Shown here: piece after piece, positions 9,009 to 19,617 of the stretch
Position numbering within the stretch: the stretch's first letter is position 1
Layout of the letters: every line of letters starts with the position of its first letter
Source of the DNA: Methylobacterium sp. 17Sr1-1
Lineage (GTDB): Bacteria; Pseudomonadota; Alphaproteobacteria; Rhizobiales; Beijerinckiaceae
Reading direction: 5' to 3'
NCBI RefSeq assembly: GCF_003173775.1
Contig: NZ_CP029552.1
Location: 4,467,001-4,531,000 of the forward strand
Length of the DNA: 64,000 bases
Notes under the pieces: model-generated
Databases searched by the model: none
What the model was told of the DNA's origin: nothing
The model's input: only the letters and a program-made list of their open reading frames with translations
Translations under genes and position numbers: made by a program

Positions 9009-9566
9009 ATGAGCGAACCGATCCGCATCCTCGGCATCGATCCGGGCCTGCGCCGCACCGGCTGGGGCCTGATCACCGTCACGGGCACCCGCCTCGCCTT
9101 CGTGGCGAGCGGCACCGTGACCTCGAACGGCGACGACGACCTCGCCACCCGCCTGCGCACCCTGCACGAGGGCCTGACCAAGGTCGTCGCCACGCTTGCC
9201 CCCGACGAGGCGGCGGTCGAGGAGACCTTCGTCAACAAGGACGCCCAGGCGACCCTGAAGCTCGGCCATGCCCGCGCCGTCGCCCTGCTGGTGCCGGCTT
9301 TGGCCGGCCTGCCGGTGGCGGAATACGCCGCCAACCTGGTGAAGAAGACGGTGGTCGGCGCCGGCCACGCCGAGAAGGACCAGGTCGGCGCCATGGTGCG
9401 CTTCCTCCTGCCGAAGGCCACCGCCGACACCGCGGACGCCGCCGACGCACTCGCCATCGCCATCACCCATGCGAGCCACCGGGCGGCACGGGCCCGGGCG
9501 GCGACGCAGGCCGCAGCAGTGGGGCCGGGGGCGGCGCGGATCGCCCGGGCGGTGGCGCGGGGATAG
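9009..9566 (+). CDS. ruvC: Holliday junction resolvase RuvC
   Basis: 185 aa endonuclease that cuts four-way DNA junctions during recombination, working with RuvAB. The RNase H-like fold carries its four acidic residues: D11 in GIDPG, E71 in the VEETF strand, and D143 and D146 in ADAADALA. Length fits the family, with an Ala/Arg-rich tail. The gene is solitary here: no ruvA, ruvB or yebC follows, so it is probably expressed on its own. The 190-base gap to the divergent TSUP gene should hold its promoter, but I see no convincing -35/-10 pair. Confidence 0.96.
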   Translation: MSEPIRILGIDPGLRRTGWGLITVTGTRLAFVASGTVTSNGDDDLATRLRTLHEGLTKVVATLAPDEAAVEETFVNKDAQATLKLGHARAVALLVPALAGLPVAEYAANLVKKTVVGAGHAEKDQVGAMVRFLLPKATADTADAADALAIAITHASHRAARARAATQAAAVGPGAARIARAVARG

Positions 9567-9572
9567 AACGCA

Positions 9573-9606
9573 GATGGAAGCTTGGCGGTGATGGAAGCTT
9601 GGCGGT
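9573..9606. repeat. Perfect 17-bp tandem duplication
   Basis: GATGGAAGCTTGGCGGT occurs twice in direct contact, from seven bases after the ruvC stop to about 64 bases before the next start codon. It may be a recent slip duplication or a paired regulatory site for the downstream gene. Confidence 0.8.
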
Positions 9607-9669
9607 GACAGAGTTCGAAGATGGTCCTGAAGGGTGGCTGCGTCGCGCGCCGGCTGCTAGATCGGAGCC

Positions 9670-10443
9670 ATGCGCGGTCTATCCGATTGGCTCGGCGGCC
9701 GAAGGTCGTCCGGACGGCATGGCGATGGCGGAGCCGAGCGGCCCGATGGAGCCGCCGGCGATCCCTATGCCCTTCTCTCCGTCCGGCTCGGCGATTACCC
9801 GCCCGACACGCCGCTCCACCGCGGTGATCACCGGGGGCTGACACGGGAGCAGCGCGCCGAGAACTTGGCCCAGTTCCTGGCCCGCGACGCCGACCGGATC
9901 GCCGTCCTCGTCTCCCGGCTCGCCCGTGAAGGGCTCGACGGGGCCGCCGTGCTGAAGGGCGACGAAGCGGCGCTGGTCGAGGGGCGACGGATCGATGCGT
10001 GGCTGGCCGGCTGGGTCCCGCATCGCCCCTTCGATCCCGTACTGGGCGACGTCGAGGTCAACGCACCGCGTGCTCGCTGGTTCGCGAGCGACCGCGCGGG
10101 TGCGGATCTCGTGTTCAGCTTCATCTCCGATCTGGCACGACTCAACGCCGCGGCCATCGCCGCGGCCGATCCGTTGTTTTCATGGGCGGTCGTCGAGGAC
10201 GCGCTGGACGGTGCGATCACCGGCGGCCCGGTCGACAACCCCCGGGGGGAGCCGAGCGACCGGCGTTACCACCTCTGCCTCGTCAGGGACGCTTTCGACG
10301 GCTCGGTGCCGGTCGTCCTCGACGTGCCGCTCGCGGTGCTCGGCCTGGTGCATGGGCGCATGTCGCCGCTCGGTCTACCGGTGTCGGCGGAGTTCCCGAT
10401 CGGGTTGCAGGCGATCCGGTCCGGCGCGTACGCTCGGACGTGA
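9670..10443 (+). CDS. Protein of unknown function (257 aa)
   Basis: I do not recognise this protein. It has no signal peptide and no membrane segment. It is acidic, with an Arg/Gly-rich first 30 residues, a predicted helical block around residues 55-110 (LTREQRAENLAQFLARDADRI and on), and a central WVPHRPFDPVLGDVEVN region. Codon use is GC-rich and third-position strong, supporting a real gene. The GGAG before the ATG is only two bases away, which is too close, so the true start may be elsewhere. It is followed by a stretch of about 230 bases (10444-10676) in which I see nothing. Confidence 0.55.
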   Translation: MRGLSDWLGGRRSSGRHGDGGAERPDGAAGDPYALLSVRLGDYPPDTPLHRGDHRGLTREQRAENLAQFLARDADRIAVLVSRLAREGLDGAAVLKGDEAALVEGRRIDAWLAGWVPHRPFDPVLGDVEVNAPRARWFASDRAGADLVFSFISDLARLNAAAIAAADPLFSWAVVEDALDGAITGGPVDNPRGEPSDRRYHLCLVRDAFDGSVPVVLDVPLAVLGLVHGRMSPLGLPVSAEFPIGLQAIRSGAYART

Positions 10444-10676
10444 CCGGACCGGCCACCGTCGGGCTATCGAAGCGATCCCCGGGGGATTCGAAAACGCGGT
10501 CTGCCCGGGGCGCAGGTGAAGCGGATCAACCTCCACCGGTCTCCGTCACGCCGTAGCGCCGGTCGGGTCGGGACGTTTCACAGGCTTCGCAGAATGGCGG
10601 CCGCTACCGCGGCGAATCCCGCGTCGCGGTGGAAACCCGGCGGGCTCGCCCCCCTTGCAAGCCCGCCGAGCGCCCC

Positions 10677-10995
10677 TCAGCGCCCGCCGCCCACGAACGA
10701 CACGATGGCTGCGGTCGAGGCGCCCGGAATAGGTCGAGAGGGTGCCGGCGAGGCCCCGCACCGCGTCGGCGAGGTCGCCGGTCTGCGTCGCCGGTGGCGG
10801 CCTGGATCGTGGCGGCCTGCCGGGTGATCTGGTCCATCGCCCGGGCGGTCTGGCCGGCGAGCTCCTTGACCTCGGCGGCCACCACCGCGAAGCCGTGTCC
10901 CGCCGCACCGGCCCGCGCCGCCTCGATCGCGGCGTCCAGCGCCAGGAGGTTGGTCCGGCTGGCGATGGGCTTGATCATGGCCGCCACTGCATCTC
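10677..10995 (-). pseudogene. Remnant of a methyl-accepting chemotaxis protein
   Basis: On this strand the frame encodes the highly conserved hairpin tip of a chemoreceptor signalling domain ([19 protein letters not shown], then [18 protein letters not shown]). The reading then shifts: the sequence continues as [13 protein letters not shown] in a second frame and ends as IVSFVGGGR plus stop in a third. There is no sensor, membrane or HAMP part, and no start. The core is very close to the same stretch of the intact receptor at 23929-25605, so it may derive from a relative of that gene. It lies about 50 bases upstream of the ivd promoter. Confidence 0.85.
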
Positions 10996-11045
10996 GCCCG
11001 TCCGCGGAGGCGGACCGCCGCACCCTGCGGACGGCGCGAGCAGGC

Positions 11046-11074
11046 TTGTCTTAAAAAACGATCGTTCGTATGAA
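11046..11074 (+). promoter_or_regulatory. Promoter of the leucine operon with palindromic operator in its spacer
   Basis: A -35-like TTGTCT (11046-11051), a 17-base spacer and a -10-like TATGAA (11069-11074) stand about 27 bases before the ivd start. The spacer holds a perfect palindrome, AACGATCGTT (11057-11066). A repressor bound there would block RNA polymerase. A TetR- or MerR-type regulator of branched-chain acyl-CoA catabolism is the natural candidate, but this is inferred from position only. Confidence 0.6.
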
Positions 11075-11100
11075 TGGGGAAAATCCGAGGGAGGGCGCCG

Positions 11101-12273
11101 ATGATCCCGAACGCCGCGCGTGAGTTCAATTTCGGCCTGGGCGAGACCGCCGAGGCGATCCGCGACAGCGTGCGCAGCTTCGCGCAGGACAGGATCGCGC
11201 CGCGGGCCGAGGAGATCGACCGCACCAACACCTTCCCGCGCGACCTCTGGCCCGAGATGGGGGCGCTCGGCCTCCACGGCATCACGGTCGAGGAGGAGTA
11301 CGGGGGCCTCGGCCTCGGCTACCTCGCCCATTGCGTGGCGATGGAGGAGGTGTCGCGGGCCTCGGCCTCGGTCGGCCTGTCCTACGGCGCGCACTCGAAT
11401 TTGTGCGTCAACCAGATCCGCCGCAACGGCTCGGACGCGCAGAAGCGCAAGTACCTGCCGAAGCTCATCTCCGGCGAGCATGTCGGGGCGCTCGCCATGT
11501 CGGAGCCGGGCGCCGGCTCGGACGTGGTGTCGATGCGCACCCGCGCCGAGAAGAAGGGCGACCGCTACGTCCTGACCGGCTCGAAGATGTGGATCACCAA
11601 CGGTCCCGTGGCCGAGACCCTGGTGGTCTACGCCAAGACCGATCCGGGGGCGGGTTCGCGCGGCATCACCGCCTTCCTGGTCGAGAAGGGCATGAAGGGC
11701 TTTTCGACAGCCCAGAAGCTCGACAAGCTCGGCATGCGCGGCTCGGATACCTGCGAACTGGTCTTCGAGGAGTGCGAGATTCCGGAAGAGAACGTGCTCG
11801 GCCAGGTCGGCCGCGGCGTCAACGTGCTGATGTCGGGCCTCGACTACGAGCGGGCGGTGCTCGCCGCCGGACCGCTCGGCATCATGCAGGCCTGCCTCGA
11901 CGTGGTGATGCCCTACATCCACGAGCGCAAGCAGTTCGGCCAGCCGATCGGCGAGTTCCAGCTCGTCCAGGGCAAGCTCGCCGACATGTACGTCTCGACC
12001 AACGCCGCCAAGGCCTACGTCTATGCGGTGGCGCAGGCCTGCGACCGCGGCGAGACCACCCGCGAGGACGCCGCCGGCGCGATCCTCTACGCCGCCGAGC
12101 GGGCGACGCAATGCGCGCTGGACGCGATCCAGCTTCTCGGCGGCAACGGCTACATCAACGACTACCCGACCGGGCGGCTCCTGCGCGACGCCAAGCTCTA
12201 CGAGATCGGCGCCGGCACCAGCGAGATCCGCCGGATGCTGATCGGCCGCGAGCTCTTCACGAAGTCCGCCTGA
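11101..12273 (+). CDS. ivd: Isovaleryl-CoA dehydrogenase
   Basis: 390 aa flavoprotein that oxidises isovaleryl-CoA to 3-methylcrotonyl-CoA in leucine breakdown, passing electrons to ETF. Acyl-CoA dehydrogenase features run in order: N-terminal helical domain, the flavin-contact [11 protein letters not shown] near residue 140 and MWITNG near 165, and C-terminal QLLGGNGY plus GAGTSEIRR. The catalytic base is placed as in isovaleryl-CoA dehydrogenases: E250 in [12 protein letters not shown], not the later position used by most acyl-CoA dehydrogenases. A GGGAGGG ribosome site precedes the ATG. First gene of a five-gene run with both carboxylase subunits, a hydratase and a lyase, which fits leucine catabolism. 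Confidence 0.93.
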   Translation: MIPNAAREFNFGLGETAEAIRDSVRSFAQDRIAPRAEEIDRTNTFPRDLWPEMGALGLHGITVEEEYGGLGLGYLAHCVAMEEVSRASASVGLSYGAHSNLCVNQIRRNGSDAQKRKYLPKLISGEHVGALAMSEPGAGSDVVSMRTRAEKKGDRYVLTGSKMWITNGPVAETLVVYAKTDPGAGSRGITAFLVEKGMKGFSTAQKLDKLGMRGSDTCELVFEECEIPEENVLGQVGRGVNVLMSGLDYERAVLAAGPLGIMQACLDVVMPYIHERKQFGQPIGEFQLVQGKLADMYVSTNAAKAYVYAVAQACDRGETTREDAAGAILYAAERATQCALDAIQLLGGNGYINDYPTGRLLRDAKLYEIGAGTSEIRRMLIGRELFTKSA

Positions 12274-12284
12274 GGTCGAGCCCG

Positions 12285-13892
12285 ATGCCGGTCATCCCCA
12301 CCAGCGCCGACCTCGCCTCAGGGGCGGCGGAGCAGAACCGCGCCGCCTGGGGCGAGCTGCGCCAAGCCCTCAAGGCCCACCGCGCCAAGGCCGCCGCCGG
12401 CGGGCCGGAGCGCGCCCGCGAGCGCCACGTCGCCCGCGGCAAGCTCCTGCCGCGCGACCGGGTCCTGCGCCTGCTCGATCCGGGCTCGCCCTTCCTCGAG
12501 GTCGGGGCGCTCGCCGCGAACGGGATGTACGGCGACGACATCCACGCCGCCGGCCTCATCACCGGCATCGGCCGGGTGGCGGGCCGCGAGGTGATGGTGG
12601 TCTGCAACGACGCCACCATCAAGGGCGGCACCTACTACCCGCTCACCGTCAAGAAGCACCTGCGGGCGCAGGAGATCGCGCTCCAGAACCGCCTGCCCTG
12701 CCTCTATCTGGTCGATTCCGGCGGCGCCAACCTGCCGCAGCAGACCGAAGTCTTTCCCGACCGCGAGCATTTCGGCCGCATCTTCTACAACCAGGCGCAG
12801 ATGTCGGCCGCCGGCATCCCGCAGATCGCCTGCGTGATGGGCTCCTGCACCGCCGGCGGCGCCTACGTGCCGGCGATGTCGGACGAGAGCGTGATCGTGC
12901 GCCGCCAGGGCACGATCTTCCTCGGCGGCCCGCCGCTGGTGAAGGCCGCGACCGGCGAGGTGGTGAGCGCCGAGGATCTCGGCGGCGCCGACGTCCATGC
13001 CCGGCTGTCGGGCGTGGCCGACCATTACGCCACCGACGATGCCCACGCGCTCGCGATCCTGCGCCGCATCGTCGGCGGCCTCAACACCGTCAAGCGCCCG
13101 GACCTCGACATCGCGGCCCCCGTCGATCCGGCCTACGACGTCTCCGACCTCGACGCCCTGGTGCCGACCGACCTGCGCAAGCAGTACGACGCCCGCGAGC
13201 TGATCGGCCGCCTCGTCGACGGCTCGGAATTCGACGAGTTCAAGCGACTCTACGGCACCACGCTCGTCACGGGCTTTGCCCGCCTGCACGGCATGCCGGT
13301 CGGGATCCTGGCCAATAACGGCATCCTCTACTCGGAGAGCGCGCTCAAGGGCGCGCACTTCATCGAGCTGTGCTGCCAGCGCCGGATCCCCCTGGTCTTC
13401 CTCCAGAACATCTCCGGCTTCATGGTCGGGCGCGAGGTCGAGGCCGGCGGCATCGCCAAGAACGGCGCCAAGCTCGTCACGGCCGTCGCCACCGCGGCGG
13501 TGCCGAAGCTCACGCTGATCGTCGGCGGCTCCTACGGGGCGGGCAATTACGGCATGTGCGGCCGGGCCTATTCGCCCCGCTTCCTGTTCGCCTGGCCGAA
13601 TTCGCGCATCTCGGTGATGGGCGCCGAACAGGCGGCCAGCGTGCTCGCCACCGTCCGCCGCGACAACATCGAGGCCGGCGGCGGTGCCTGGAGCCCGGAG
13701 GAGGAGGAGGCGTTCAAGGCGCCGATCCGCGCCGGGTTCGAGGAGGAGGGCTCGCCCTACTACGCCACCGCGCGGCTGTGGGACGACGGCATCATCCTGC
13801 CGGAGGAGACGCGCCGGGTGCTCGCCCTCTCGCTCTCCGCCTGCCTCAACGCGCCGGTGCCGGAGACCCGGTTCGGCCTGTTCCGGATGTGA
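12285..13892 (+). CDS. mccB: Methylcrotonyl-CoA carboxylase, carboxyltransferase (beta) subunit
   Basis: 535 aa. Transfers the carboxyl group from biotin to 3-methylcrotonyl-CoA, giving 3-methylglutaconyl-CoA. It has the two crotonase-like carboxyltransferase halves: the first with [19 protein letters not shown] and [17 protein letters not shown], the second with [20 protein letters not shown] and [16 protein letters not shown]. These are the signatures of MCC beta rather than propionyl-CoA carboxylase. The first 60 residues are the usual helical lead. It starts 11 bases after ivd stops and ends seven bases before the alpha subunit, so the three are one operon. Confidence 0.93.
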   Translation: MPVIPTSADLASGAAEQNRAAWGELRQALKAHRAKAAAGGPERARERHVARGKLLPRDRVLRLLDPGSPFLEVGALAANGMYGDDIHAAGLITGIGRVAGREVMVVCNDATIKGGTYYPLTVKKHLRAQEIALQNRLPCLYLVDSGGANLPQQTEVFPDREHFGRIFYNQAQMSAAGIPQIACVMGSCTAGGAYVPAMSDESVIVRRQGTIFLGGPPLVKAATGEVVSAEDLGGADVHARLSGVADHYATDDAHALAILRRIVGGLNTVKRPDLDIAAPVDPAYDVSDLDALVPTDLRKQYDARELIGRLVDGSEFDEFKRLYGTTLVTGFARLHGMPVGILANNGILYSESALKGAHFIELCCQRRIPLVFLQNISGFMVGREVEAGGIAKNGAKLVTAVATAAVPKLTLIVGGSYGAGNYGMCGRAYSPRFLFAWPNSRISVMGAEQAASVLATVRRDNIEAGGGAWSPEEEEAFKAPIRAGFEEEGSPYYATARLWDDGIILPEETRRVLALSLSACLNAPVPETRFGLFRM

Positions 13893-13899
13893 GGACGCC

Positions 13900-15842
<1,943 letters not shown>

Positions 15843-15846
<4 letters not shown>

Positions 15847-16337
15847 GCACGATCCCGGTCTCGACCCATCCGCGCGGCGGGCTGTACTTCGAGGATTTCG
15901 AGGTCGGCGCGACGCTCCGCCATCGCCTCACCCGCACGGTGACGCAGATGGACAACATGCTCTTCTCCAACATGACCCTCAACCCGCAGCCGCTCCACAT
16001 CGACGCGCATTTCTGCGCCACCGAGACCGAGTGGGGCAAACCGCTGATGAACTCGCTGTTCACCCTCGGGCTGATGATCGGCATCTCGGTCAACGACACC
16101 ACCGTCGGCACCACGATCGGCAACCTCGGCATGACCGAGACGCGCTTTCCCGCGCCGTTGTTCGAGGGCGACACGGTGAACGTGACGACGGAGGTCGTCG
16201 CCAAGCGCGAGTCGCGCTCGCGGCCGGAGGCCGGCATCGTCGAGTTCGTCCACCGCGCCTACAAGCAGGACGGCACGCTGGTGGCCGAGTGCCGCCGCCA
16301 GGCGATGATGCGCAAGCGCCCCGCGGCGGAGGCGTGA
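15843..16337 (+). CDS. MaoC-family hydratase of the leucine operon
   Basis: 164 aa single hot-dog domain. The hydratase motif is seen around residues 45-60: N-P-x-P-L-H-x-D, with the Asp/His pair of MaoC-type (R)-specific enoyl-CoA hydratases. The GTG start overlaps the mccA stop by four bases. In most organisms an enoyl-CoA hydratase of the crotonase fold hydrates 3-methylglutaconyl-CoA; none is present here. In Mycobacterium tuberculosis a MaoC protein (Rv2499c) sits with the same carboxylase and a CitE-type lyase. By analogy this enzyme may hydrate methylglutaconyl-CoA, and perhaps itaconyl-CoA, to the stereo-isomer the lyase uses. The substrate is inferred from context only. Confidence 0.82.
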
Positions 16338-16385
16338 GCGCCGGCCCGGCTTGCCGGGGCTTACGCCGCGGGTGACATTCCTCCT

Positions 16386-16520
16386 CCCACCCACGACCTC
16401 ATCCTGAGGTGCCGGAGCGCAGCGAAGGCCTGGAAGGAGGGCTCCAGCGATCACCGCGGCATCTGGAGCCCTGCTTCCAGGCCCACTGCGTTCGCACCTC
16501 AGGATGAGGTCGCGGGTGGG
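16386..16520. repeat. Large palindrome, family A copy 1
   Basis: A 135-base imperfect inverted repeat begins CCCACCCACGACC and ends in the matching GGTCGCGGGTGGG. Its arms both contain CCTCATCCTGAGGTGC, and the tip has GCGGCATCTGGAG. The outer 28 bases pair with one mismatch; the middle pairs less well and the inner part pairs again. It separates the MaoC gene from the CitE-like gene inside the leucine operon. Copy 2 is at 51583-51717. No open frame is carried. Confidence 0.85.
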
Positions 16521-16644
16521 ATAAAGTGCACCTCGCAAAACCCCCGCCGCGCTGACGCCGCCACAGCCAGCGACAACGGCGATCGGGAGTTTTGTGAGAG
16601 ACACTAAGAATAATCGTCAGATCAGACCAGGCAGGCTCCCCGTC

Positions 16645-17511
16645 ATGCGCTCGTTGCTGTTCGTGCCCGGCGACTCCCCCCGCAAGCAGGAGAAGGGTCT
16701 GGAGGTCGGGGCCGACGCCCTGATCCTCGACCTGGAGGATTCCGTCGCGCTGGCCGAAAAGCCGAAGGCCCGCGAGGTCGCAGCCGGCTTCCTCGCGCGA
16801 ATGCGGGACCAGGCCGGCCGGCCAAGGCTCTATGTCCGCGTCAACGCCCTCGACACCGGCCTCACCGAGGACGACCTCGCCGCGGTGATGCCGCACGCCC
16901 CCGACGGGATCATGCTGCCCAAGGCGGAGGGCGGTCCCTCGGTGGCGCATCTCGGCGCCCGCCTCGCGGTCCACGAGGCCGAACACGGGTTGCCCGACGG
17001 CGCCACCCGCATCCTGCCGATCGCCACCGAGACAGCCCGGGCGGTGTTCGCGCTGTCCACCCTGCCGGGAGCGAGCCCACGGCTTTCCGGCGTCACCTGG
17101 GGCGCGGAGGACCTCTCGGCCGACATCGGCGCCGAGACCAACCGGGGGGAGGACGGCGCCTGGAGCGCGCCGTTCGGGCTCGCCCGCAACCTGACCCTGA
17201 TGGCGGCGGCCGCGGCGGAAGTCGACGCCATCGACACCATCAACGCCCACTTCCGCGATCTCGACGGCCTCGCCCGCGAGTGCCGCGCGGCGCGGCGCGA
17301 CGGGTTCGTCGGCAAGATGGCGATTCACCCGGCGCAGGTCGCGGTGATCAACGAGGCCTTCACGCCGACGCCGGCCGCGCTCGCCCAGGCGCGGAAGGTC
17401 GTGGCGGCCTTCGCCGAAGCGCCGGGCGTCGGCGTCGTCGGGATCGACGGCGAGATGTTCGACCGGCCGCACCTGCGGCGGGCGGAGCGGTTGCTGGCGC
17501 GGGTGGGGTGA
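16645..17511 (+). CDS. HpcH/HpaI (CitE-like) CoA-ester lyase, candidate HMG-CoA/citramalyl-CoA lyase
   Basis: 288 aa TIM-barrel enzyme of the CitE/malyl-CoA lyase family. It shows the substrate-binding SLLFVPGD start, the LDLEDSV metal/acid strand, a MLPKAEG strand, WGAEDLSADIG, and the C-terminal GKMAIHPAQV. These enzymes cleave 3-hydroxyacyl-CoA thioesters with Mg2+. Its place behind ivd, mccBA and maoC matches the M. tuberculosis leucine/itaconate locus, where the CitE-type Rv2498c cleaves HMG-CoA and citramalyl-CoA, and no standard HMG-CoA lyase gene is nearby. I infer that role; malyl-CoA thioesterase or lyase activity is an alternative. The ATG at 16645 gives the family's MRSLLFVPGDS start; a GTG at 16594 with GGGAG upstream would add 17 residues. 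Confidence 0.8.
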   Translation: MRSLLFVPGDSPRKQEKGLEVGADALILDLEDSVALAEKPKAREVAAGFLARMRDQAGRPRLYVRVNALDTGLTEDDLAAVMPHAPDGIMLPKAEGGPSVAHLGARLAVHEAEHGLPDGATRILPIATETARAVFALSTLPGASPRLSGVTWGAEDLSADIGAETNRGEDGAWSAPFGLARNLTLMAAAAAEVDAIDTINAHFRDLDGLARECRAARRDGFVGKMAIHPAQVAVINEAFTPTPAALAQARKVVAAFAEAPGVGVVGIDGEMFDRPHLRRAERLLARVG

Positions 17512-17512
17512 G

Positions 17513-17743
17513 ATGGTGCGGATGGAGGCGGACGGAGACGCACTCGCCCGGCGCGCCTTGGAAGAACTCGCGGTCGAGGAATTCCAGGCCGGGCGGCTGA
17601 CCCAGCCCGAGTTGCGCCGCCGCCTCGGCTTCGGCACCCGGATGGCGCTCGACGCTTTCCTCAAGGAGCGCAGTCTCTACGCCGACTACGATCAGGTGGA
17701 CCTGACGCAGGATCCGCGCGACCTCGATCGCATCGGCCTGTGA
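17513..17743 (+). CDS. UPF0175 family small protein (antitoxin-like)
   Basis: 76 aa. The central ALEELAVEEFQAGRLTQPELRR followed by LGFGTRMALDAFLKERS is the UPF0175 pattern: a helix-turn-helix-like fold often found as an antitoxin beside a PIN-domain (DUF3368) gene. No PIN gene follows here, so it is an orphan. Its ATG lies two bases after the stop of the CoA-ester lyase gene, so it may be read with the leucine operon. Function is unproven. Confidence 0.72.
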   Translation: MVRMEADGDALARRALEELAVEEFQAGRLTQPELRRRLGFGTRMALDAFLKERSLYADYDQVDLTQDPRDLDRIGL

Positions 17744-17817
17744 CGCGCTCTGCGGTCTCCACCCAGCGGGCCCGGCGAGAAAGGAACCGCAGAGTTCAGA
17801 TCGCAGACAAGGCTGTC

Positions 17818-18072
17818 TCAGGATGCTCCGAGCGGGGCGACGCTCATCCTGAGCCCGAGCCGGTGCAGCAGGTCGATGACGGCGGCCGGATGCGTCGCCC
17901 CCGCCTGCACCTCTCCGCGAGCGAGGCCGCGCGCCCGTGCGACGGCGTCGAGCGCACGAGCGACGAGCGCCGGATCGTCCTCGGCGAGCACCGCTTCGAG
18001 GTAGGCGGCGATCCGCTCCGGGCTGTCGAGGTAGTCCGCCGTATCGTAGGGGGTGAGCCGGACGTCTGTCAT
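17818..18072 (-). CDS. HigA-like addiction-module antitoxin with shortened HTH region
   Basis: 84 aa. The first half matches the 'putative addiction module antidote' family (HI1420 type): TPYDTADYLDSPERIAAYLEA, then EDDPALVARALDAVARARGLA. In the family this is followed by a helix-turn-helix (pattern roughly 'QxAxxAGLxRExLYxxLSxxGNP'). Here only GEVQAGATHPAAVIDLLHRLGLRM remains, so about 15-20 residues of the HTH appear lost while the frame is kept. DNA binding is therefore doubtful. It follows the remnant of its toxin gene. ATG 18072 is preferred; 18084 is also possible. Confidence 0.7.
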   Translation of the reverse strand: MTDVRLTPYDTADYLDSPERIAAYLEAVLAEDDPALVARALDAVARARGLARGEVQAGATHPAAVIDLLHRLGLRMSVAPLGAS

Positions 18073-18109
18073 GATTGTCACCATCGACGTTCAGAGGGCC
18101 GCTGCCAAG

Positions 18110-18298
18110 GAAGTAGACTCTGTAGCAAGGGCCGACATGAACGCGCATCTCGCTCACGCCATCACCGACCGGAGCCACGTCGCCCGGATTCCCGAGCGCC
18201 AGCCGGTCGATCCTCCTGGCGATCTGGGCGAATGCCGCCGCATCGCGCAGCCTCGAGAACCACGCCGCAAACTCGGGATGCTGCTGTATGCGCGCCAT
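18110..18298 (-). pseudogene. Truncated HigB/RelE-like toxin gene
   Basis: From ATG 18298 the frame encodes ARIQQHPEFAAWFSRLRD, IARRIDRLALGNPGDVAPVG, and VSEMRVHVGPCYRVYF, a good match to the HigB-like toxins paired with the HI1420 antitoxin family. Similarity stops at residue 63. The expected C-terminal third (a hydrophobic strand, then 'GGDKxxQxxDI') is missing, and the frame runs on through the antitoxin gene in the wrong register without a stop. The toxin is almost surely inactive. Confidence 0.78.
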
Positions 18299-18447
18299 GA
18301 CGTTACGGCATCGATGATGCCTCGTGTACCGGGGCTCGGGTTGACGGGCAAGCGCGCAGCCACCGTCGTCATCGCGAGCCCTTCCTTGCAATCCTGACGC
18401 AACCGCGCGGCCAACGCGCGGGCCATCTCCCGGGAGACCGCCCCACG

Positions 18448-19617
18448 ATGCCCCAATCCGCCCTCCTCGCCCGCCTCCCCGACGCCCTGGCGGCCGCCCT
18501 GAAGGCCCCGGCTTACGCCGCCCACCTCGCCGGGATCGACCCCGCCACCGTGACCGACCGGGCGGCGCTCGCCCGCCTGCCGGTCCTGCGCAAGGGCGAG
18601 ATGCCGGCGCGCCAGCGCGAGGCCCTGCCCTTCGGCGGCTTCGTGCCGGGGCCGGCCGGGGAATTTCCCCGCCTGTTCACCTCGCCGGGGCCGATCTTCG
18701 AGCCGCAGCGGGCCGGCGAGGATCCGTGGGGCGGCGCGCCGGCGCTCGCGGCCGCGGGCTTCCGGGCCGGCGAGGTGGTGCTCAACACCTTCGGCTACCA
18801 CCTGACGCCGGGCGGCTTCATCTTCGACACCGCCGCGCGGGCGCTCGGCTGCGCGGTGATCCCGGCCGGGCCCGGCAACACCGAGCAGCAGCTCGACCTG
18901 ATCGAGGCCTACCGGCCCGCCGGCTATGTCGGCACGCCGGACTTCCTCAAGGTGCTGCTCGATGCCGGCGCCAAGGCCGGGCGGGACGTGTCGTCGCTGA
19001 CGAAGGCGCTCGTCTCGGGCGCCGCCTTCCCGCCCTCGCTCCAGGCCGAGTTCCGGGAGCGCGGCATCGCCGCAGCCCAAGCCTACGCCACGGCGGATGT
19101 CGGCTTCATCGCCTACGAGACGCCGGGGGAACCCGGCCTCCTCGTCAGTGACGGGCTGATCCTCGAGATCGTGCGGCCGGGCACCGGCGATCCGGTGCCG
19201 CAGGGCGAGGTCGGCGAGATCGTCGTCACGGTGCTCGACCTCGACCGGCCGCTCATCCGCTACGCGCTCGGCGACCTCACGGCGGCCTTGCCGGGGGGCA
19301 CGCGCATCCGCGGCTGGATGGGCCGGGCCGACCAGGCCGCCAAGGTGAAGGGCATGTTCGTGCGCCCCGAGCAGGTCGCCGAGATCGCCCGCCGCCACCC
19401 GGAGCTCGGGCGCCTGCGCCTGGTGGTGACCCGGGCCGACGAGGCCGACGTCATGACCCTGCGGGCGGAGACCGGGACGACCGACGCCGCCCTGGCCGAG
19501 GCGGTGACCGAGACCCTGCGGGCGGTGACGAAGCTGCGCGGCACGGTCGAGATCGTCGATCCCGGCAGCCTGCCCAACGACGGCAAGGTCATCGCCGACG
19601 AGCGGCCGGTGGGCTGA
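18448..19617 (+). CDS. PaaK-like AMP-dependent CoA ligase
   Basis: 389 aa, shaped like phenylacetate-CoA ligase: it activates an aromatic or other carboxylic acid to a CoA thioester through an acyl-adenylate. Visible landmarks are FTSPGP (in place of the Ser/Thr-rich P-loop), YVGTPDFLK, AYATADVGFIAYE (family 'YGxxE' region), and the hinge region IRYALGDLTA followed by IRGWMGRADQAAKVKGMFV. The P-loop is weaker than in canonical PaaK, so substrate and activity are uncertain. Such genes often sit next to Liv-type transporters with an acyl-CoA synthetase, as found here 7 kb downstream, so the two may serve one pathway. Confidence 0.78.
   Translation: MPQSALLARLPDALAAALKAPAYAAHLAGIDPATVTDRAALARLPVLRKGEMPARQREALPFGGFVPGPAGEFPRLFTSPGPIFEPQRAGEDPWGGAPALAAAGFRAGEVVLNTFGYHLTPGGFIFDTAARALGCAVIPAGPGNTEQQLDLIEAYRPAGYVGTPDFLKVLLDAGAKAGRDVSSLTKALVSGAAFPPSLQAEFRERGIAAAQAYATADVGFIAYETPGEPGLLVSDGLILEIVRPGTGDPVPQGEVGEIVVTVLDLDRPLIRYALGDLTAALPGGTRIRGWMGRADQAAKVKGMFVRPEQVAEIARRHPELGRLRLVVTRADEADVMTLRAETGTTDAALAEAVTETLRAVTKLRGTVEIVDPGSLPNDGKVIADERPVG

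Noticed and set aside
17360..18109. Continuation of the HigB-like frame for 250 further codons on the minus strand
   Set aside because: Similarity to the toxin ends at 18110; the rest is antisense or out of frame to the antitoxin and UPF0175 genes.
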